Source of the DNA: Acidobacteriota bacterium
GTDB lineage: Bacteria > Acidobacteriota > Aminicenantia > Aminicenantales > Saccharicenantaceae
NCBI GenBank assembly: GCA_022711665.1
Contig: JAKLEN010000001.1
Location: 1-64,000 of the forward strand
Direction of reading: 5' to 3'
DNA: 64,000 bases
Part shown: one piece after another, positions 44,914 to 54,907 of the stretch
Numbering within the stretch: the first letter of the stretch is position 1
Layout of the letters: the number at the start of each line of letters is the position of its first letter
Notes under the pieces: model-generated
Seen by the model: the letters and a program-made list of their open reading frames with translations, nothing else
Database searches by the model: none
Told to the model about the DNA's origin: nothing
Position numbers and translations under genes: made by a program

Positions 44914-45705
44914 ATGGCCAAAATCTACTACGTAGGTGATTGGGCCGTCCTGACCGGGCCCGTTTTCGCCGAAACCCCCTTCTATCACTCCCCCAAGGGG
45001 CTGGACATCTTCAATTACGGCAAGTGGCTGAAGGAAGCCCTGGAATCGACGGGCAAGCACCAGGTCGAGTCCGTCCCCGCCTGGGACTTCTACAACAGGC
45101 TCGGCCCCGGCGACTACGAGCGCATCCTGGCCGACTACGACGTTCTCGTCTTCAGCGATATAGACGCCAAGCTGTTCCAGCTGGCCCCGGGCTTCTTCGA
45201 CCGGCAAAAATTCGGCACGGCCGTCCTGACCTACCCCGACCGCATCCGCCTGACGGTCGAGGCCATCAAGGAGGGCAAGGCGGCCATGTTCCTGGGGGGC
45301 TGGTACTCTTTCACCGGCGAGATGGGCAAGGGCGGCTGGGGCCGGACCCGCCTCCGCGAGGTCCTGCCCGTCCGCTGCCTGGAACACGAGGACCTGGTCG
45401 AGAGCACCGAGGGCTTCGACGCCGAGATGACGGCCGCCGGCGAGCGCTTCTTCCGGTCCATCAACCTGCGGACCATGCCGCCCATCCTGGGCTACAACAA
45501 GACGGTCGCCATCCCCGAGGGCCGGGTCCTGCTCGAGGTCCGGGACGCCGCGGATCCCCTCCTGGCGGTCCGTAGCTGCGGCCGCGGCCGGGTCCTGGCC
45601 TACATGTCCGACCCCGCTCCGCACTGGGGCTGCAATTTCATCTTCTGGGAGGATTACGCCAAGTTCTGGCTCGAATGCGTCGAGCACCTTCTGGAAGGCC
45701 GCTAG
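44914..45705 (+). CDS. Glutamine amidotransferase-like (ThuA-like) protein
   Basis: A 263-residue cytoplasmic protein resembling the putative glutamine amidotransferase family PF07090. Segments: YYVGDWAVLTGPVF at the start, the NYGKWLKEALES helix, YDVLVFSDIDAKLFQL, GKAAMFLGGWYSFTGEMG, and GRVLAYMSDPAPHWG before the C-terminal helix. A nucleophilic elbow Cys is absent (FLGGWYSF), so it is not an ordinary amidotransferase. AAGGAGG (44899-44905) fixes the start at 44914 rather than the more distal in-frame start. It runs opposite to the ffh-rpsP cluster and separates these two genes. Its substrate is unknown. Confidence 0.82.
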   Translation: MAKIYYVGDWAVLTGPVFAETPFYHSPKGLDIFNYGKWLKEALESTGKHQVESVPAWDFYNRLGPGDYERILADYDVLVFSDIDAKLFQLAPGFFDRQKFGTAVLTYPDRIRLTVEAIKEGKAAMFLGGWYSFTGEMGKGGWGRTRLREVLPVRCLEHEDLVESTEGFDAEMTAAGERFFRSINLRTMPPILGYNKTVAIPEGRVLLEVRDAADPLLAVRSCGRGRVLAYMSDPAPHWGCNFIFWEDYAKFWLECVEHLLEGR

Positions 45706-45735
45706 AAGCGGCTCGGATTTGCTCTCCCTATCGTT

Positions 45736-46006
45736 TTGGGCTCCCTCTCGCGGCGGCGATATGCGTTGCCTCGATGATCCCCGTTGCTGGAGAGGGGGAC
45801 CGGCGGGGAACGGAGTCCTCGAAGCGACCATCGGAAGCATGGCGGGGCGACTCGGAGCCATGCTTCCGGGGAATATCCGAAGAAAGCGCTCTACTGAGAT
45901 ATTTCTCAGAATCCCGGCCTCGAGCGCTCGGCCGTGATTCTGATCTCCGCTCCCCAGAGTCCGCTCCGCGCTGGCCGGGGGAGCAAGAGGCAATGCACGG
46001 AGCCAA
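45736..46006. ncRNA. Candidate structured noncoding element between ThuA-like gene and ffh
   Basis: The 330-nt gap 45706-46035 has no convincing gene but is full of pairings. A closing helix is formed by TTGGGCTCC (45736-45744) with GGAGCCAA (45999-46006), one G bulged, then TGCGTTGCCTC (45762-45772) with GAGGCAATGCA (45987-45997). Inside are CCGTTGCTGG (45781-45790) with CCGGC (45800-45804) and AACGG (45809-45813); CGGAAGCATGGC (45832-45843) with GCCATGCTTCCG (45857-45868); CTGAGA/TCTCAG (45894-45899 and 45904-45909); TCAGAATCCCGGCC (45906-45919) with GGCCGTGATTCTGA (45930-45943), one mismatch; and GCTCCCC/GGGGAGC (45949-45955 and 45978-45984). The strand is unknown. It matches no SRP RNA, RNase P RNA or tmRNA core that I know. 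Confidence 0.45.
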
Positions 46007-46035
46007 GCCGGAGAGAGGGATCTCCCGAGAACCGA

Positions 46036-47358
46036 CTAGAGCTTCCCGAGAAGCTTCTGAACGGCGCCACCCTTCATCATCTTCCGCATCTCCAGGAATT
46101 GCTTGACCAGCTGATTGACCTCCTGGACGGGCCGGCCGCTGCCGCGGGCGATGCGGGCCCGGCGGCTGCCGTTGAGGACCCTTTTCGGGTCGGCCCTCTC
46201 CGCCGGGGTCATGGAATCGATGATGGCCGCGAAATGGGCCACCCGCCGCTCGTCCACCTGGGCCCGGCCCAGGGCCTTGAGCGGCCCGGCCTGGGGCAGG
46301 TGGCCGAGCAGGTCCTGAAGCGAGCCCATCTTCCTTATCTGGACGATCTGCTTCTTGAAGTCCTCCAGGGTGAACTCCTGCTTGCGGAGCTTGCGGGCCA
46401 TCTCCTCGGCCTCGGCCAGGTCGGCCCGGTCCTGGGCCTTTTCGATGAGCGACAGGATGTCGCCCAGGCCGAGGATGCGCGAGGCCATGCGCTCGGGGTG
46501 GAAGACCTCGAGCTTGTCGGACTTCTCGCCCACGCCTACGAACTTGATGGGCCGGCCCGTGGCCGCGACGATCGACAGGGCCGCGCCGCCCCGGGCGTCG
46601 CCGTCGAGCTTGGTCAGGATGACGGCCGTCAGGCCGATCCGTTCCTCGAAGGTCTGGGCGCTGCGCACGGCGTCCTGGCCGGTCATGGCGTCGCCGACGT
46701 AGATCGTCTCGACCGGCGCCAGGATGTCCTTGACCAGCCGCAGCTCGTCCATGAGCTCGTCGTCGATATGGAGGCGCCCGGCCGTGTCGACGATCAGGGG
46801 GTCGAAACCCCGGTTGGCGGTATAGGTCAGGAGCTCCTTGAGGGCCTCTTTTGGCGAGGCCATCGGGGCGGCCGTCATCTCGTAGAACGGGACGTTCAGG
46901 CCGGCGGCGATCGTCCGCAGCTGGTCCTGGGCGGCCGGCCGCTTCAGGTCGAACGAGACGAGCAGGGGGTGCTTGCCGATGCCGGTCACCCAGCGGGCCA
47001 GCTTGCCGCTGGTGGTCGTCTTGCCGCTCCCCTGGAGGCCGACCAGCATGAGGACGGACGGCGGGTGCGGCGAGAACTGCAGAGGCTTCTGGCCCCCGCC
47101 GAGGATCCCGGTGAGCTCGTCGTGGACGATCTTGATGACCTGCTGGGCCGGGTTGAGGCCCCCGAGGACCTCCTCGCCCGCCGCTCTTTCCCGGATCCGG
47201 GCCTCGAAGTCCTTGACCACCTTGTAGTTGACATCGGCCTCGAGGAAGGCCAGGCGCATCATCTTCAGGGCCTCGGCCATGTTCTTGTCGGTGACCTTGA
47301 CCTCGCCCCGAAGGAACTTGAGCATTTTTTCGAGGCGCCCGGAGAGTTGTTCGAACAT
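46036..47358 (-). CDS. ffh: Signal recognition particle protein Ffh
   Basis: A 440-residue SRP54 GTPase. After the N domain, the G domain shows [22 protein letters not shown] and [10 protein letters not shown]. The M domain ends with [12 protein letters not shown] and a Met-rich helix that binds signal peptides and SRP RNA. The start [13 protein letters not shown] at 47358 is preferred. Longer in-frame starts lie within or just after the promoter (-35 47406-47401, -10 47383-47378), and AGGA is well spaced before 47358. No SRP RNA gene was recognised nearby. The operon link to rpsP is broken by the gene at 44914. Confidence 0.97.
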   Translation of the reverse strand: MFEQLSGRLEKMLKFLRGEVKVTDKNMAEALKMMRLAFLEADVNYKVVKDFEARIRERAAGEEVLGGLNPAQQVIKIVHDELTGILGGGQKPLQFSPHPPSVLMLVGLQGSGKTTTSGKLARWVTGIGKHPLLVSFDLKRPAAQDQLRTIAAGLNVPFYEMTAAPMASPKEALKELLTYTANRGFDPLIVDTAGRLHIDDELMDELRLVKDILAPVETIYVGDAMTGQDAVRSAQTFEERIGLTAVILTKLDGDARGGAALSIVAATGRPIKFVGVGEKSDKLEVFHPERMASRILGLGDILSLIEKAQDRADLAEAEEMARKLRKQEFTLEDFKKQIVQIRKMGSLQDLLGHLPQAGPLKALGRAQVDERRVAHFAAIIDSMTPAERADPKRVLNGSRRARIARGSGRPVQEVNQLVKQFLEMRKMMKGGAVQKLLGKL

Positions 47359-47377
47359 GAGCGGACTTTCCTGGGTC

Positions 47378-47406
47378 ATATTAGGCCATCCCTCATGACC
47401 GGTCAA
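47378..47406 (-). promoter_or_regulatory. ffh promoter
   Basis: On the minus strand TTGACC (47406-47401), a 17-nt spacer and TAATAT (47383-47378). The predicted mRNA would start about 13 nt before the chosen ATG and include the AGGA Shine-Dalgarno. Confidence 0.65.
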
Positions 47407-47523
47407 ACGGGGCCCGCCCCCCGGCTTCCCGTTCAGATGCGACCGTTCGGTTCCCGGGGCGGTCCGGCCCGAAACTCATCCCCAGTCCACGATGCCGCTG
47501 ATGGAGTGAACGAGGCCGCTACC

Positions 47524-47552
47524 TTGACTTTTGGGGGGATGCCCGATAAGGT
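47524..47552 (+). promoter_or_regulatory. accB-accC promoter
   Basis: TTGACT (47524-47529), a 17-nt spacer and TAAGGT (47547-47552), followed by AAGGAAGGG and the accB ATG at 47581. It diverges from the ffh promoter. Confidence 0.6.
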
Positions 47553-47580
47553 AGGGTCTAAAAGGAAGGGAAACCAGGGT

Positions 47581-48114
<534 letters not shown>

Positions 48115-48120
48115 GGCCCC

Positions 48121-49482
<1,362 letters not shown>

Positions 49483-49495
49483 GGTCCGCGGCGGG

Positions 49496-50029
49496 TCAGG
49501 CCGGCCGGCGCCGGACGGTGACCGAGTACGCTCCCCCGTTGTCCCGGACGACATTCTCGTTGACGCCCAGGTAGAGCCGTCCCTTGAACGGGGCGGTCAC
49601 GGTCCCCTCCGGGCCGATGACGAAGAGGACGAAGATCTCGTCGCGGACCTCGATGCCCGAATCCTCGTCGACGCGCCGGGCCACGACCTGGACGATCTTG
49701 CCGATGAGGGCGCCGAGGTTGGCGTCGGGGATGGGCTGGTCGAGGGTCAGGAGGTCGAGCCCGGCCGGCCCGCAAACGGCCCCCGGGTTGCCTTTCTGAA
49801 GGAGGATCTCGCCGGTCGCGGAGAAGCGGACCTCGTCGCCGGCGCCGAGGTCGACGGCCGTGTCCTGCCAGCCGCCGTCGCCGGCGACGGAGACCGTCCG
49901 CTCGAGCGGCGGGGCGGCGGGCGGCGCGTCCTGGGCCCCGGCCGCGGGCCCGCCCGCGGCGGCCAGAGCCGCGGCCAGGAGACCGGCCGCGGCGGCCGGC
50001 AGGAACCGGGCGATAGACCTAGCGGCCAT
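49496..50029 (-). CDS. Secreted PA-IL (LecA)-like protein
   Basis: A 177-residue exported protein. The signal peptide is long and Ala-rich (about residues 10-32). The body from residue 45 resembles the galactophilic PA-IL lectin fold: WQDTAVDLGAGDEVRFSATG, then PDANLGALIGKI, APFKGRLYLGVNEN and a final AYSVTV strand. It should lie in the periplasm or at the surface. Calcium ligands of the lectin site are not all obvious, so sugar binding is uncertain. The start overlaps the end of the inositol-monophosphatase gene by 11 nt. Confidence 0.78.
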   Translation of the reverse strand: MAARSIARFLPAAAAGLLAAALAAAGGPAAGAQDAPPAAPPLERTVSVAGDGGWQDTAVDLGAGDEVRFSATGEILLQKGNPGAVCGPAGLDLLTLDQPIPDANLGALIGKIVQVVARRVDEDSGIEVRDEIFVLFVIGPEGTVTAPFKGRLYLGVNENVVRDNGGAYSVTVRRRPA

Positions 50030-50828
50030 CGTTCCCTCCCGCCGGGTTCGACATCCTCAGGACGTCGATGACGGCCCGGTGGATGAGCCCGTTGGTGGCC
50101 ACGATGACCGGGGCGTCGAGGACGAACGGGCCGTCTTCGGCGTCCGAGACCCGGCCGCCGGCCTCGCGCACGATCAGGGCCCCGGCGGCCACGTCCCAGG
50201 GCTTGAGCTTGAGCTCCCAGAAGCCGTCGAACCGGCCGCAGGCGACGCAGGACAGGTCCAGGGCGGCCGAGCCGCAGCGCCGGATGGCTTGGGCCCGGAC
50301 GATGAGCCGGCCCCAGTGGTCGAGATTGTTGACCGGGCTCTGCCGGACGTCGTAGGGGAAGCCCGTGGCCAACAGGCTGCGGTCGAGGTCGGCCACGCCG
50401 GATACCCGGATGGGCTCGCCGTTCAGAGACGCCCCGCGGCCGGCCTCGGCCCGGAACATCTCATCGCGCATCGGGTCGTAAACGAAGCCCAGGGCCGTCC
50501 GGCCGGCGCACTCGAGGGCGGCCGAGACGCTGAAGACCGGGAAGCCGTGGGCGAAGTTGGTCGTTCCGTCGAGCGGGTCGATGACCCAGCGGCAATCGGA
50601 CGACCCCGTCCGGGCCAGGCCCTCCTCGGCCAGGAAGCCGTGGTCCGGGAAGGCGGCCGAAAGGCGGCCGACCAGGATCTCCTGGGACCCCAGGTCAAAG
50701 GGGGTGACCAGATCGACCGTCCCCTTGTAGGAGGGCTCGACCGCGGCCCCGAGATGGGAGCGCAGGTACAGCCCGGCCTCGCGGACGGCGGCCTCCCCGA
50801 TCCTGGCGAATTCCCTGAGATCGTCCAT
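50019..50828 (-). CDS. suhB: Inositol monophosphatase family protein
   Basis: A 269-residue Mg2+-dependent phosphatase (IMPase/SuhB type). Metal-site motifs: the acidic pair in FLAEEGLA, WVIDPLDGTTNFAHGFPVFSV, and GAALDLSCVACGR-type C-terminal segment followed by KPWDVAAGALIVREAGG. It hydrolyses myo-inositol-1-phosphate or a similar substrate. A promoter with only 8 nt before the ATG lies at 50865-50837, its -35 being part of an inverted repeat. It is coupled to the PA-IL-like gene downstream. Confidence 0.9.
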   Translation of the reverse strand: MDDLREFARIGEAAVREAGLYLRSHLGAAVEPSYKGTVDLVTPFDLGSQEILVGRLSAAFPDHGFLAEEGLARTGSSDCRWVIDPLDGTTNFAHGFPVFSVSAALECAGRTALGFVYDPMRDEMFRAEAGRGASLNGEPIRVSGVADLDRSLLATGFPYDVRQSPVNNLDHWGRLIVRAQAIRRCGSAALDLSCVACGRFDGFWELKLKPWDVAAGALIVREAGGRVSDAEDGPFVLDAPVIVATNGLIHRAVIDVLRMSNPAGGNDGR

Positions 50829-50836
50829 GGGGCTCT

Positions 50837-50865
50837 ATCTTATAAGGGAACCCGGAAGGGGTCAA
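50837..50865 (-). promoter_or_regulatory. Promoter of the inositol-monophosphatase gene, probably leaderless
   Basis: On the minus strand TTGACC (50865-50860), a 17-nt spacer and TAAGAT (50842-50837), then 8 nt to the ATG at 50828. The -35 hexamer is the outer end of the 76-bp inverted repeat. Confidence 0.55.
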
Positions 50866-50933
50866 ACCTGAACCTTTTTATTTTCGCAGTCCGGGATGAT
50901 AGTGCGAAGGTTATAAGGTTCAGGTTTGACCCC
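50858..50933. repeat. 76-bp inverted repeat (REP/MITE-like)
   Basis: GGGGTCAAACCTGAACCTT (50858-50876) is repeated exactly in inverted form at 50915-50933. An inner TTCGCA/TGCGAA pair (50883-50888 and 50903-50908) extends the hairpin. It is AT-richer than its surroundings. The size and perfect arms suggest a small non-autonomous mobile element or REP sequence between divergent genes. Confidence 0.7.
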
Positions 50934-50953
50934 GTCTGAACCCGGGCCGCGGA

Positions 50954-50968
50954 ACTACGTAGTATAAT
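50954..50968 (+). promoter_or_regulatory. -10 box with adjoining palindrome before the MacA-like gene
   Basis: A consensus TATAAT (50963-50968) has no good -35. The palindrome ACTACGTAGT (50954-50963) abuts it and could be an operator or activator site. Confidence 0.4.
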
Positions 50969-51008
50969 AGACAGAACAAGTCCGAATCGGCGCGGAAAGG
51001 TATAGACC

Positions 51009-52262
51009 ATGAGCGAAAAGGCCGGCTTCTTCAAGCGGCATAAAAAACCGCTGATCGTTATCGTAGTTGTCGCCGTCCTGGCGGCCATCGTCGTCGGGAA
51101 CATGAACTCCCGCCGCGAGAAGGCGGTCAAGGTGACCATCGAGAAGGTCAGCAAGCGTGATCTGACCTCGATCGTCTCGGCTTCGGGCGAGATCAAGCCC
51201 AAGAAGAACATCAACATCAGCGCCCAGGTCCCCGGCCGGATCGTCAGGATCGGCGTCGTCGAGGGCCAGGAGGTCAAGGCCGGCGACTTCCTGCTGAAGC
51301 TCGATTCGACGCAGTACGAGGCCAACGCCGACCGCGACCGCAACTTCATCCGGGCCGCCAACGCCGACCTGATCCAGACCGAGGCCCGGCTCCAGCTCGA
51401 CAAGAGCTCCTATGACCGACAGCAGCAGCTCTTCGCCGACAACCTCATCTCCAAGGAACAGCTCGAGACGGCCAAGGCCGCCTACGACGTCTCCGTGGCC
51501 CAGGCCAACGCCAGCCGCTTCCAGATCAAGCAGGCCGAGGCCTCCCTGACCAGCACCCTGGACAGCCTGGCCAAGACGACCTACATCTCGCCGATCGACG
51601 GCATCATCACCAGCCTCCAGGTCGAGGAGGGCGAGACGGCCATCATCGGCACCATGAACAACCCCGGCACGGTCATGCTGACCATCGCCGACCTGTCGGT
51701 CATGGAGGTCGAGGTCGAGGTCGACGAGACCGACGTCATCGGCGTCGCCCTCGGCCAGGGGGCCAACGTCCGCGTCGACGCCCTGCCCGAAACGGTTTTC
51801 AAGGGCAAGGTCACGGAGATCGGCAGCTCGGCCATCCAGCAGTCGACGTCCGGCTTGTCGTCCTCGACGCAGGAGTCCAAGGACTTCAAGGTCGTCGTCA
51901 CCCTCGACGATCCCGACCGGAAGCTCAAGCCCGGGCTGTCCGCCTCGGCCGACATCATCGTCGCCCAGAGGTCCCAGACCCTGGCCGTGCCCATCTCCGC
52001 CCTGGTCCTACGGGACAAGCCGAACGCCCCGGCCGACGCGCCGGGCGCGGCCCGCGAAGAGGAGGGCGTCTACGCCGTCGAGGCCGGCCGGGTCAAGTTC
52101 GCGCCGGTCGCCAAGGGCATCACCGGCGGCATGAACATCGAGATCGTCTCCGGGCTGCGGGAAGGACAGGAGATCGTCTCCGGCCCCTACGCTTCGCTGC
52201 GCGGGCTCAAGGACGGCGTCCTGGTCAGGCCGGAGGCCAGGAAGGACGCCAAGACGCCATGA
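51009..52262 (+). CDS. Periplasmic adaptor protein, MacA/HlyD family
   Basis: A 417-residue membrane-fusion protein. One N-terminal membrane helix (about residues 15-34) anchors it in the inner membrane. A split lipoyl-like domain ([20 protein letters not shown] and [20 protein letters not shown]) flanks an alpha hairpin (about 95-175), followed by beta-barrel domains. It connects an ABC exporter to an outer-membrane channel. It overlaps the ATPase gene by ATGA. TolC at 62 kb is a possible but distant partner. Confidence 0.92.
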   Translation: MSEKAGFFKRHKKPLIVIVVVAVLAAIVVGNMNSRREKAVKVTIEKVSKRDLTSIVSASGEIKPKKNINISAQVPGRIVRIGVVEGQEVKAGDFLLKLDSTQYEANADRDRNFIRAANADLIQTEARLQLDKSSYDRQQQLFADNLISKEQLETAKAAYDVSVAQANASRFQIKQAEASLTSTLDSLAKTTYISPIDGIITSLQVEEGETAIIGTMNNPGTVMLTIADLSVMEVEVEVDETDVIGVALGQGANVRVDALPETVFKGKVTEIGSSAIQQSTSGLSSSTQESKDFKVVVTLDDPDRKLKPGLSASADIIVAQRSQTLAVPISALVLRDKPNAPADAPGAAREEEGVYAVEAGRVKFAPVAKGITGGMNIEIVSGLREGQEIVSGPYASLRGLKDGVLVRPEARKDAKTP

Positions 52263-52960
52263 GCGAACCCGATCCCGTCGTCATCCTCGTCGAAGACCTC
52301 TGGAAGGTCTACCAGCTCGACGAACAGAAGGTCGAAGCCCTGCGCGGCGTCTCCCTGACCGTCGAGCGGAACGAGTTCGTGGCCATCATGGGGCCGTCGG
52401 GGTCGGGCAAGTCGACGCTGATGAACCTCATCGGCTGCCTGGACACGCCGACCTCCGGCACCTACCGGCTGAACGGCAAGGTCGTCAGCGCCATGACCGA
52501 GGACGAGCTGGCCTTCGTCCGCAACCACGAGATCGGCTTCGTCTTCCAGGTCTTCAACCTCCTGCCCCGGGCCACGGCCCTGCACAACGTCGAGCTGCCG
52601 CTCATCTACGCCGGGGCCAAGAAGGCCGCCCGCCTGGAGAAGGCCCGCCGGGCCCTGGAGCGGGTCGAGATGAAGGCCCGCATGTCCCACAAGCCGGCCG
52701 AGCTCTCGGGCGGCGAGCGCCAGCGCGTGGCCGTCGCCCGGGCCCTGGTCAACGAGCCCTCCCTGCTACTGGCCGACGAGCCGACCGGCAACCTGGACTC
52801 GCGGACGGGCCGGGAGATCCTCAATCTCTTCCACCGCATCCACGAGCAGGGCAACACGATCATCATGGTCACCCACGACCGCGAGGTCGCGGCCCAGGCC
52901 CAGAGGATCATCCATATCCGCGACGGCCGGATCGAAAAGGACGAACGGATCGGAGGCTGA
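52259..52960 (+). CDS. ABC transporter ATP-binding protein (MacB/LolD type)
   Basis: A 233-residue ATPase. Walker A is GPSGSGKST (near residue 44), the signature is [15 protein letters not shown], and Walker B is [13 protein letters not shown], the pattern typical of MacB/LolD/FtsE-type ATPases. An FtsX-type permease normally accompanies it but is absent. The next gene, 3 nt downstream, encodes a Yip1-like membrane protein instead. The permease may be elsewhere, or the operon may be rearranged. Confidence 0.94.
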   Translation: MSEPDPVVILVEDLWKVYQLDEQKVEALRGVSLTVERNEFVAIMGPSGSGKSTLMNLIGCLDTPTSGTYRLNGKVVSAMTEDELAFVRNHEIGFVFQVFNLLPRATALHNVELPLIYAGAKKAARLEKARRALERVEMKARMSHKPAELSGGERQRVAVARALVNEPSLLLADEPTGNLDSRTGREILNLFHRIHEQGNTIIMVTHDREVAAQAQRIIHIRDGRIEKDERIGG

Positions 52961-52963
52961 GCC

Positions 52964-53671
52964 ATGGACCTGATCAAGCGCTGCGGCGGCGTCTTCTTCG
53001 ATCCGCGCCGGACCTTCGAGGGCCTGGCCGCCCGCCCGGTCTGGGCCGACACGCTCGTCGTCGTCCTCCTGGCCCTCATCGCCTTCAACCTGGCGGTCCT
53101 GCCCTACGCCCAGAGGGACAACCTGTCCCTGATCAGGGACAACGCCGCGCTCCGGCAGCAGATGGGCGAGGCGACGTACGCCAAGCTCGTCGAGCGGGCC
53201 GAGCACCCGGCGCGTTCATCCCAGATCCTCCAGACCTTCGTCTTCACCCCCCTGCTCTACGTCGCGGCCCTGCTGCTCCAGAGCCTGCTGCTGCTCATCC
53301 TCGGCCGTTTCCTGTCCACGCAGGGGTCCTACGTCCAGGCGCTCGCGGCGCTCGTCCACGCCAGCCTGATCGACAAGCTCCTCGGCAACGCCGTCCGGCT
53401 GGGCCTGGCCCTGGCCCGGGGTTCGCTGATGCAGACCTCGACCAGTCTGGCCCTGCTCTTCCCGCGCCTGGAGGTCACCTCGACGGCCTACATCGTGCTG
53501 ACCCAGTTCGACTTCTTCCAGCTCTGGACGTTCGGCGTCCTGGCTTTCGGCCTTTCGGCCATCTTCAAGATCGCGCCGAAGAAGGCCCTGGCCCTGTCGT
53601 ACGGCGTTTGGGCCCTCAAGGCCCTGGCCAATATCGGCATTGGTCTGATTGGCATGAGCTTCCTGAGATAG
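52964..53671 (+). CDS. Yip1-domain-like membrane protein
   Basis: A 235-residue protein with about five transmembrane segments. DLIKRCGGVFFDPRRTFEGLA resembles the cytoplasmic lead-in of bacterial YIP1-domain proteins, and the helices at about 30-48, 90-115 and 165-230 fit that family. It starts 3 nt after the ATPase gene. It is not an FtsX/MacB permease: no large periplasmic domain is present. Its role in the presumed exporter is unknown. Confidence 0.78.
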   Translation: MDLIKRCGGVFFDPRRTFEGLAARPVWADTLVVVLLALIAFNLAVLPYAQRDNLSLIRDNAALRQQMGEATYAKLVERAEHPARSSQILQTFVFTPLLYVAALLLQSLLLLILGRFLSTQGSYVQALAALVHASLIDKLLGNAVRLGLALARGSLMQTSTSLALLFPRLEVTSTAYIVLTQFDFFQLWTFGVLAFGLSAIFKIAPKKALALSYGVWALKALANIGIGLIGMSFLR

Positions 53672-53688
53672 CGAATTCCCGGGCCGGA

Positions 53689-53717
53689 TTGACTTCGCCT
53701 TCTCCGCCCATTACATT
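53689..53717 (+). promoter_or_regulatory. Promoter of the DUF4388-like gene, probably leaderless
   Basis: TTGACT (53689-53694), a 17-nt spacer, TACATT (53712-53717), then six bases and the ATG at 53724. The spacing equals that of apbE and the DDAH-like gene. Confidence 0.55.
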
Positions 53718-53723
53718 AATCCC

Positions 53724-54830
53724 ATGGACGACTGGTTCGCCTCCGAGGATTTCGCCCGCGCGCCGCTGGCCCGCGTGCTGGCCGAGATCTGGAGGCAGGG
53801 GCTGAGCGGCTCGCTCTACGCCCGGAGCGGCGGCGTGCCCAAGTGCCTGTCTTTCGAGCGCGGCTTCCTGACGCTCGATTCCGTGTCCTTCGAGGAGAAG
53901 GATTTCCTGCGCTTCCTGCTGACGACCGGCGGGGCCGACCTCATCGCCCTGACGCGGGTCGAGGAGCACGCCCAGAAGACGGGCGTCTCGTCGCTTCGCG
54001 CCCTGGCCGAGATCCCGCTCTTCACGCCCGAGCGGCTCTGGCAGCTGCTCGAGGGCTACGCCCGCGAGGAGGCCCTGGCCCTGGCCGCCGACGCCTCGGC
54101 CGAGCGCGAATTCCATACCCGCAGCGGGCCGCCGGCCCGCGTCTACGTCGAGGCCATCGACGTGCCGTCCCTGCTGCTCGAGGCCGTCCGGAGGATCGAG
54201 GACCCGGCCGCCCTGGCGCGGCTCCTGCCGGCCGGCGACGAGACGATCCGGCGCCTGCCGGCCTTCTCGCCCGACGCCTTCGGCCTGTCGCTCGTGGAGC
54301 GCTACGTCCTGGGCCTCCTCGATCCGCCCAAGACCGTGGCCGAGGCCTGCGCCGAAAGCGACGCCGGCGGGGCGGCGACGCGCCGGGCCCTCGGCGCCCT
54401 GCTCCTCGTCGGCCTGGCCGGCACGGCCGCGCCCAGGCCGAAGACGGCTCGCCTGCCCGGCGACCTGTCGCTCGCGAGCATGGACCGGATCCTCGGCCTG
54501 TTCAACGCCAAGTGCGCCTTCGTCTTCAAATACGTCTCGAAGGAGATCGGTCCGGTCGCCTTCAATCTCATCGGCAAGGCCGTCGACGAGGTCCGCGGCC
54601 GGCTCGATCCGGCTCTGCAGGGCGCTGAACTCCAGCCCGACGGCCGGCTCGAGCTCAAGTCGCCGCTCCGGCTCAACGCCAATATCGCCGGCGACGACTG
54701 CCGCGTCTCCATGCTCCGGAGCATGGACGAGGTCCTGACCGCCGAGGTCCTGGTGGTCAAGCGCACCCTCGGTCCGGAGCACGAATCCGCCCTGGTGCGA
54801 AGCCTGGAGCGGCTCGGCGAGGTCTCGTGA
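53724..54830 (+). CDS. DUF4388-like (PATAN-type) protein
   Basis: A 368-residue soluble protein. The first 100 residues (PLARVLAEIWRQGLSGSLYA, CLSFERGFLTLDSVSFEEKDFLRFLL) match the DUF4388 pattern found in regulatory proteins of deltaproteobacteria and acidobacteria-like phyla. A winged-helix-like stretch follows around residues 185-240, and the C-terminus is helical. The start follows the -10 box by 6 nt. Its stop overlaps the start of a tiny membrane ORF (GTGA). A regulatory role is inferred. Confidence 0.72.
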   Translation: MDDWFASEDFARAPLARVLAEIWRQGLSGSLYARSGGVPKCLSFERGFLTLDSVSFEEKDFLRFLLTTGGADLIALTRVEEHAQKTGVSSLRALAEIPLFTPERLWQLLEGYAREEALALAADASAEREFHTRSGPPARVYVEAIDVPSLLLEAVRRIEDPAALARLLPAGDETIRRLPAFSPDAFGLSLVERYVLGLLDPPKTVAEACAESDAGGAATRRALGALLLVGLAGTAAPRPKTARLPGDLSLASMDRILGLFNAKCAFVFKYVSKEIGPVAFNLIGKAVDEVRGRLDPALQGAELQPDGRLELKSPLRLNANIAGDDCRVSMLRSMDEVLTAEVLVVKRTLGPEHESALVRSLERLGEVS

Positions 54831-54907
54831 GACGCCGCCAGCTCCTGGCCGCGCTCGTCTTCGTTTCGCTCCTTGCCGTCTGGGTCTTCGTCGAAATTGG
54901 ACGCTGA
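54827..54907 (+). CDS. Possible 26-residue single-pass membrane peptide
   Basis: GTG at 54827 overlaps the stop of the preceding gene and opens a 26-codon frame: RRRQ at the N-terminus, then LLAALVFVSLLAVWVFVEIG and a stop at 54905-54907. The Arg-rich start and hydrophobic core are typical of small membrane proteins. It overlaps the start region of miaA and may couple its translation. It could be fortuitous. Confidence 0.4.
   Translation: MRRRQLLAALVFVSLLAVWVFVEIGR

Noticed and set aside
45736..46006. SRP RNA gene beside ffh
   Set aside because: The size would fit a large SRP RNA, but the conserved domain IV core (GGAAGGAAGCAGC-type) is absent on both strands.
45736..46006. RNase P RNA or tmRNA
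   Set aside because: No GAGGAAAGUCC-type core, no P4 partner and no tRNA-like end with CCA can be found.
45675..46106. Small Arg/Ser-rich proteins encoded in the gap before ffh
   Set aside because: Several short frames exist, but they overlap flanking genes, have no Shine-Dalgarno and coincide with strong stems.
47359..47406. Upstream in-frame starts for ffh (47406 and 47379)
   Set aside because: They lie in or at the promoter boxes. Ffh proteins normally begin with MF-type residues, as at 47358.
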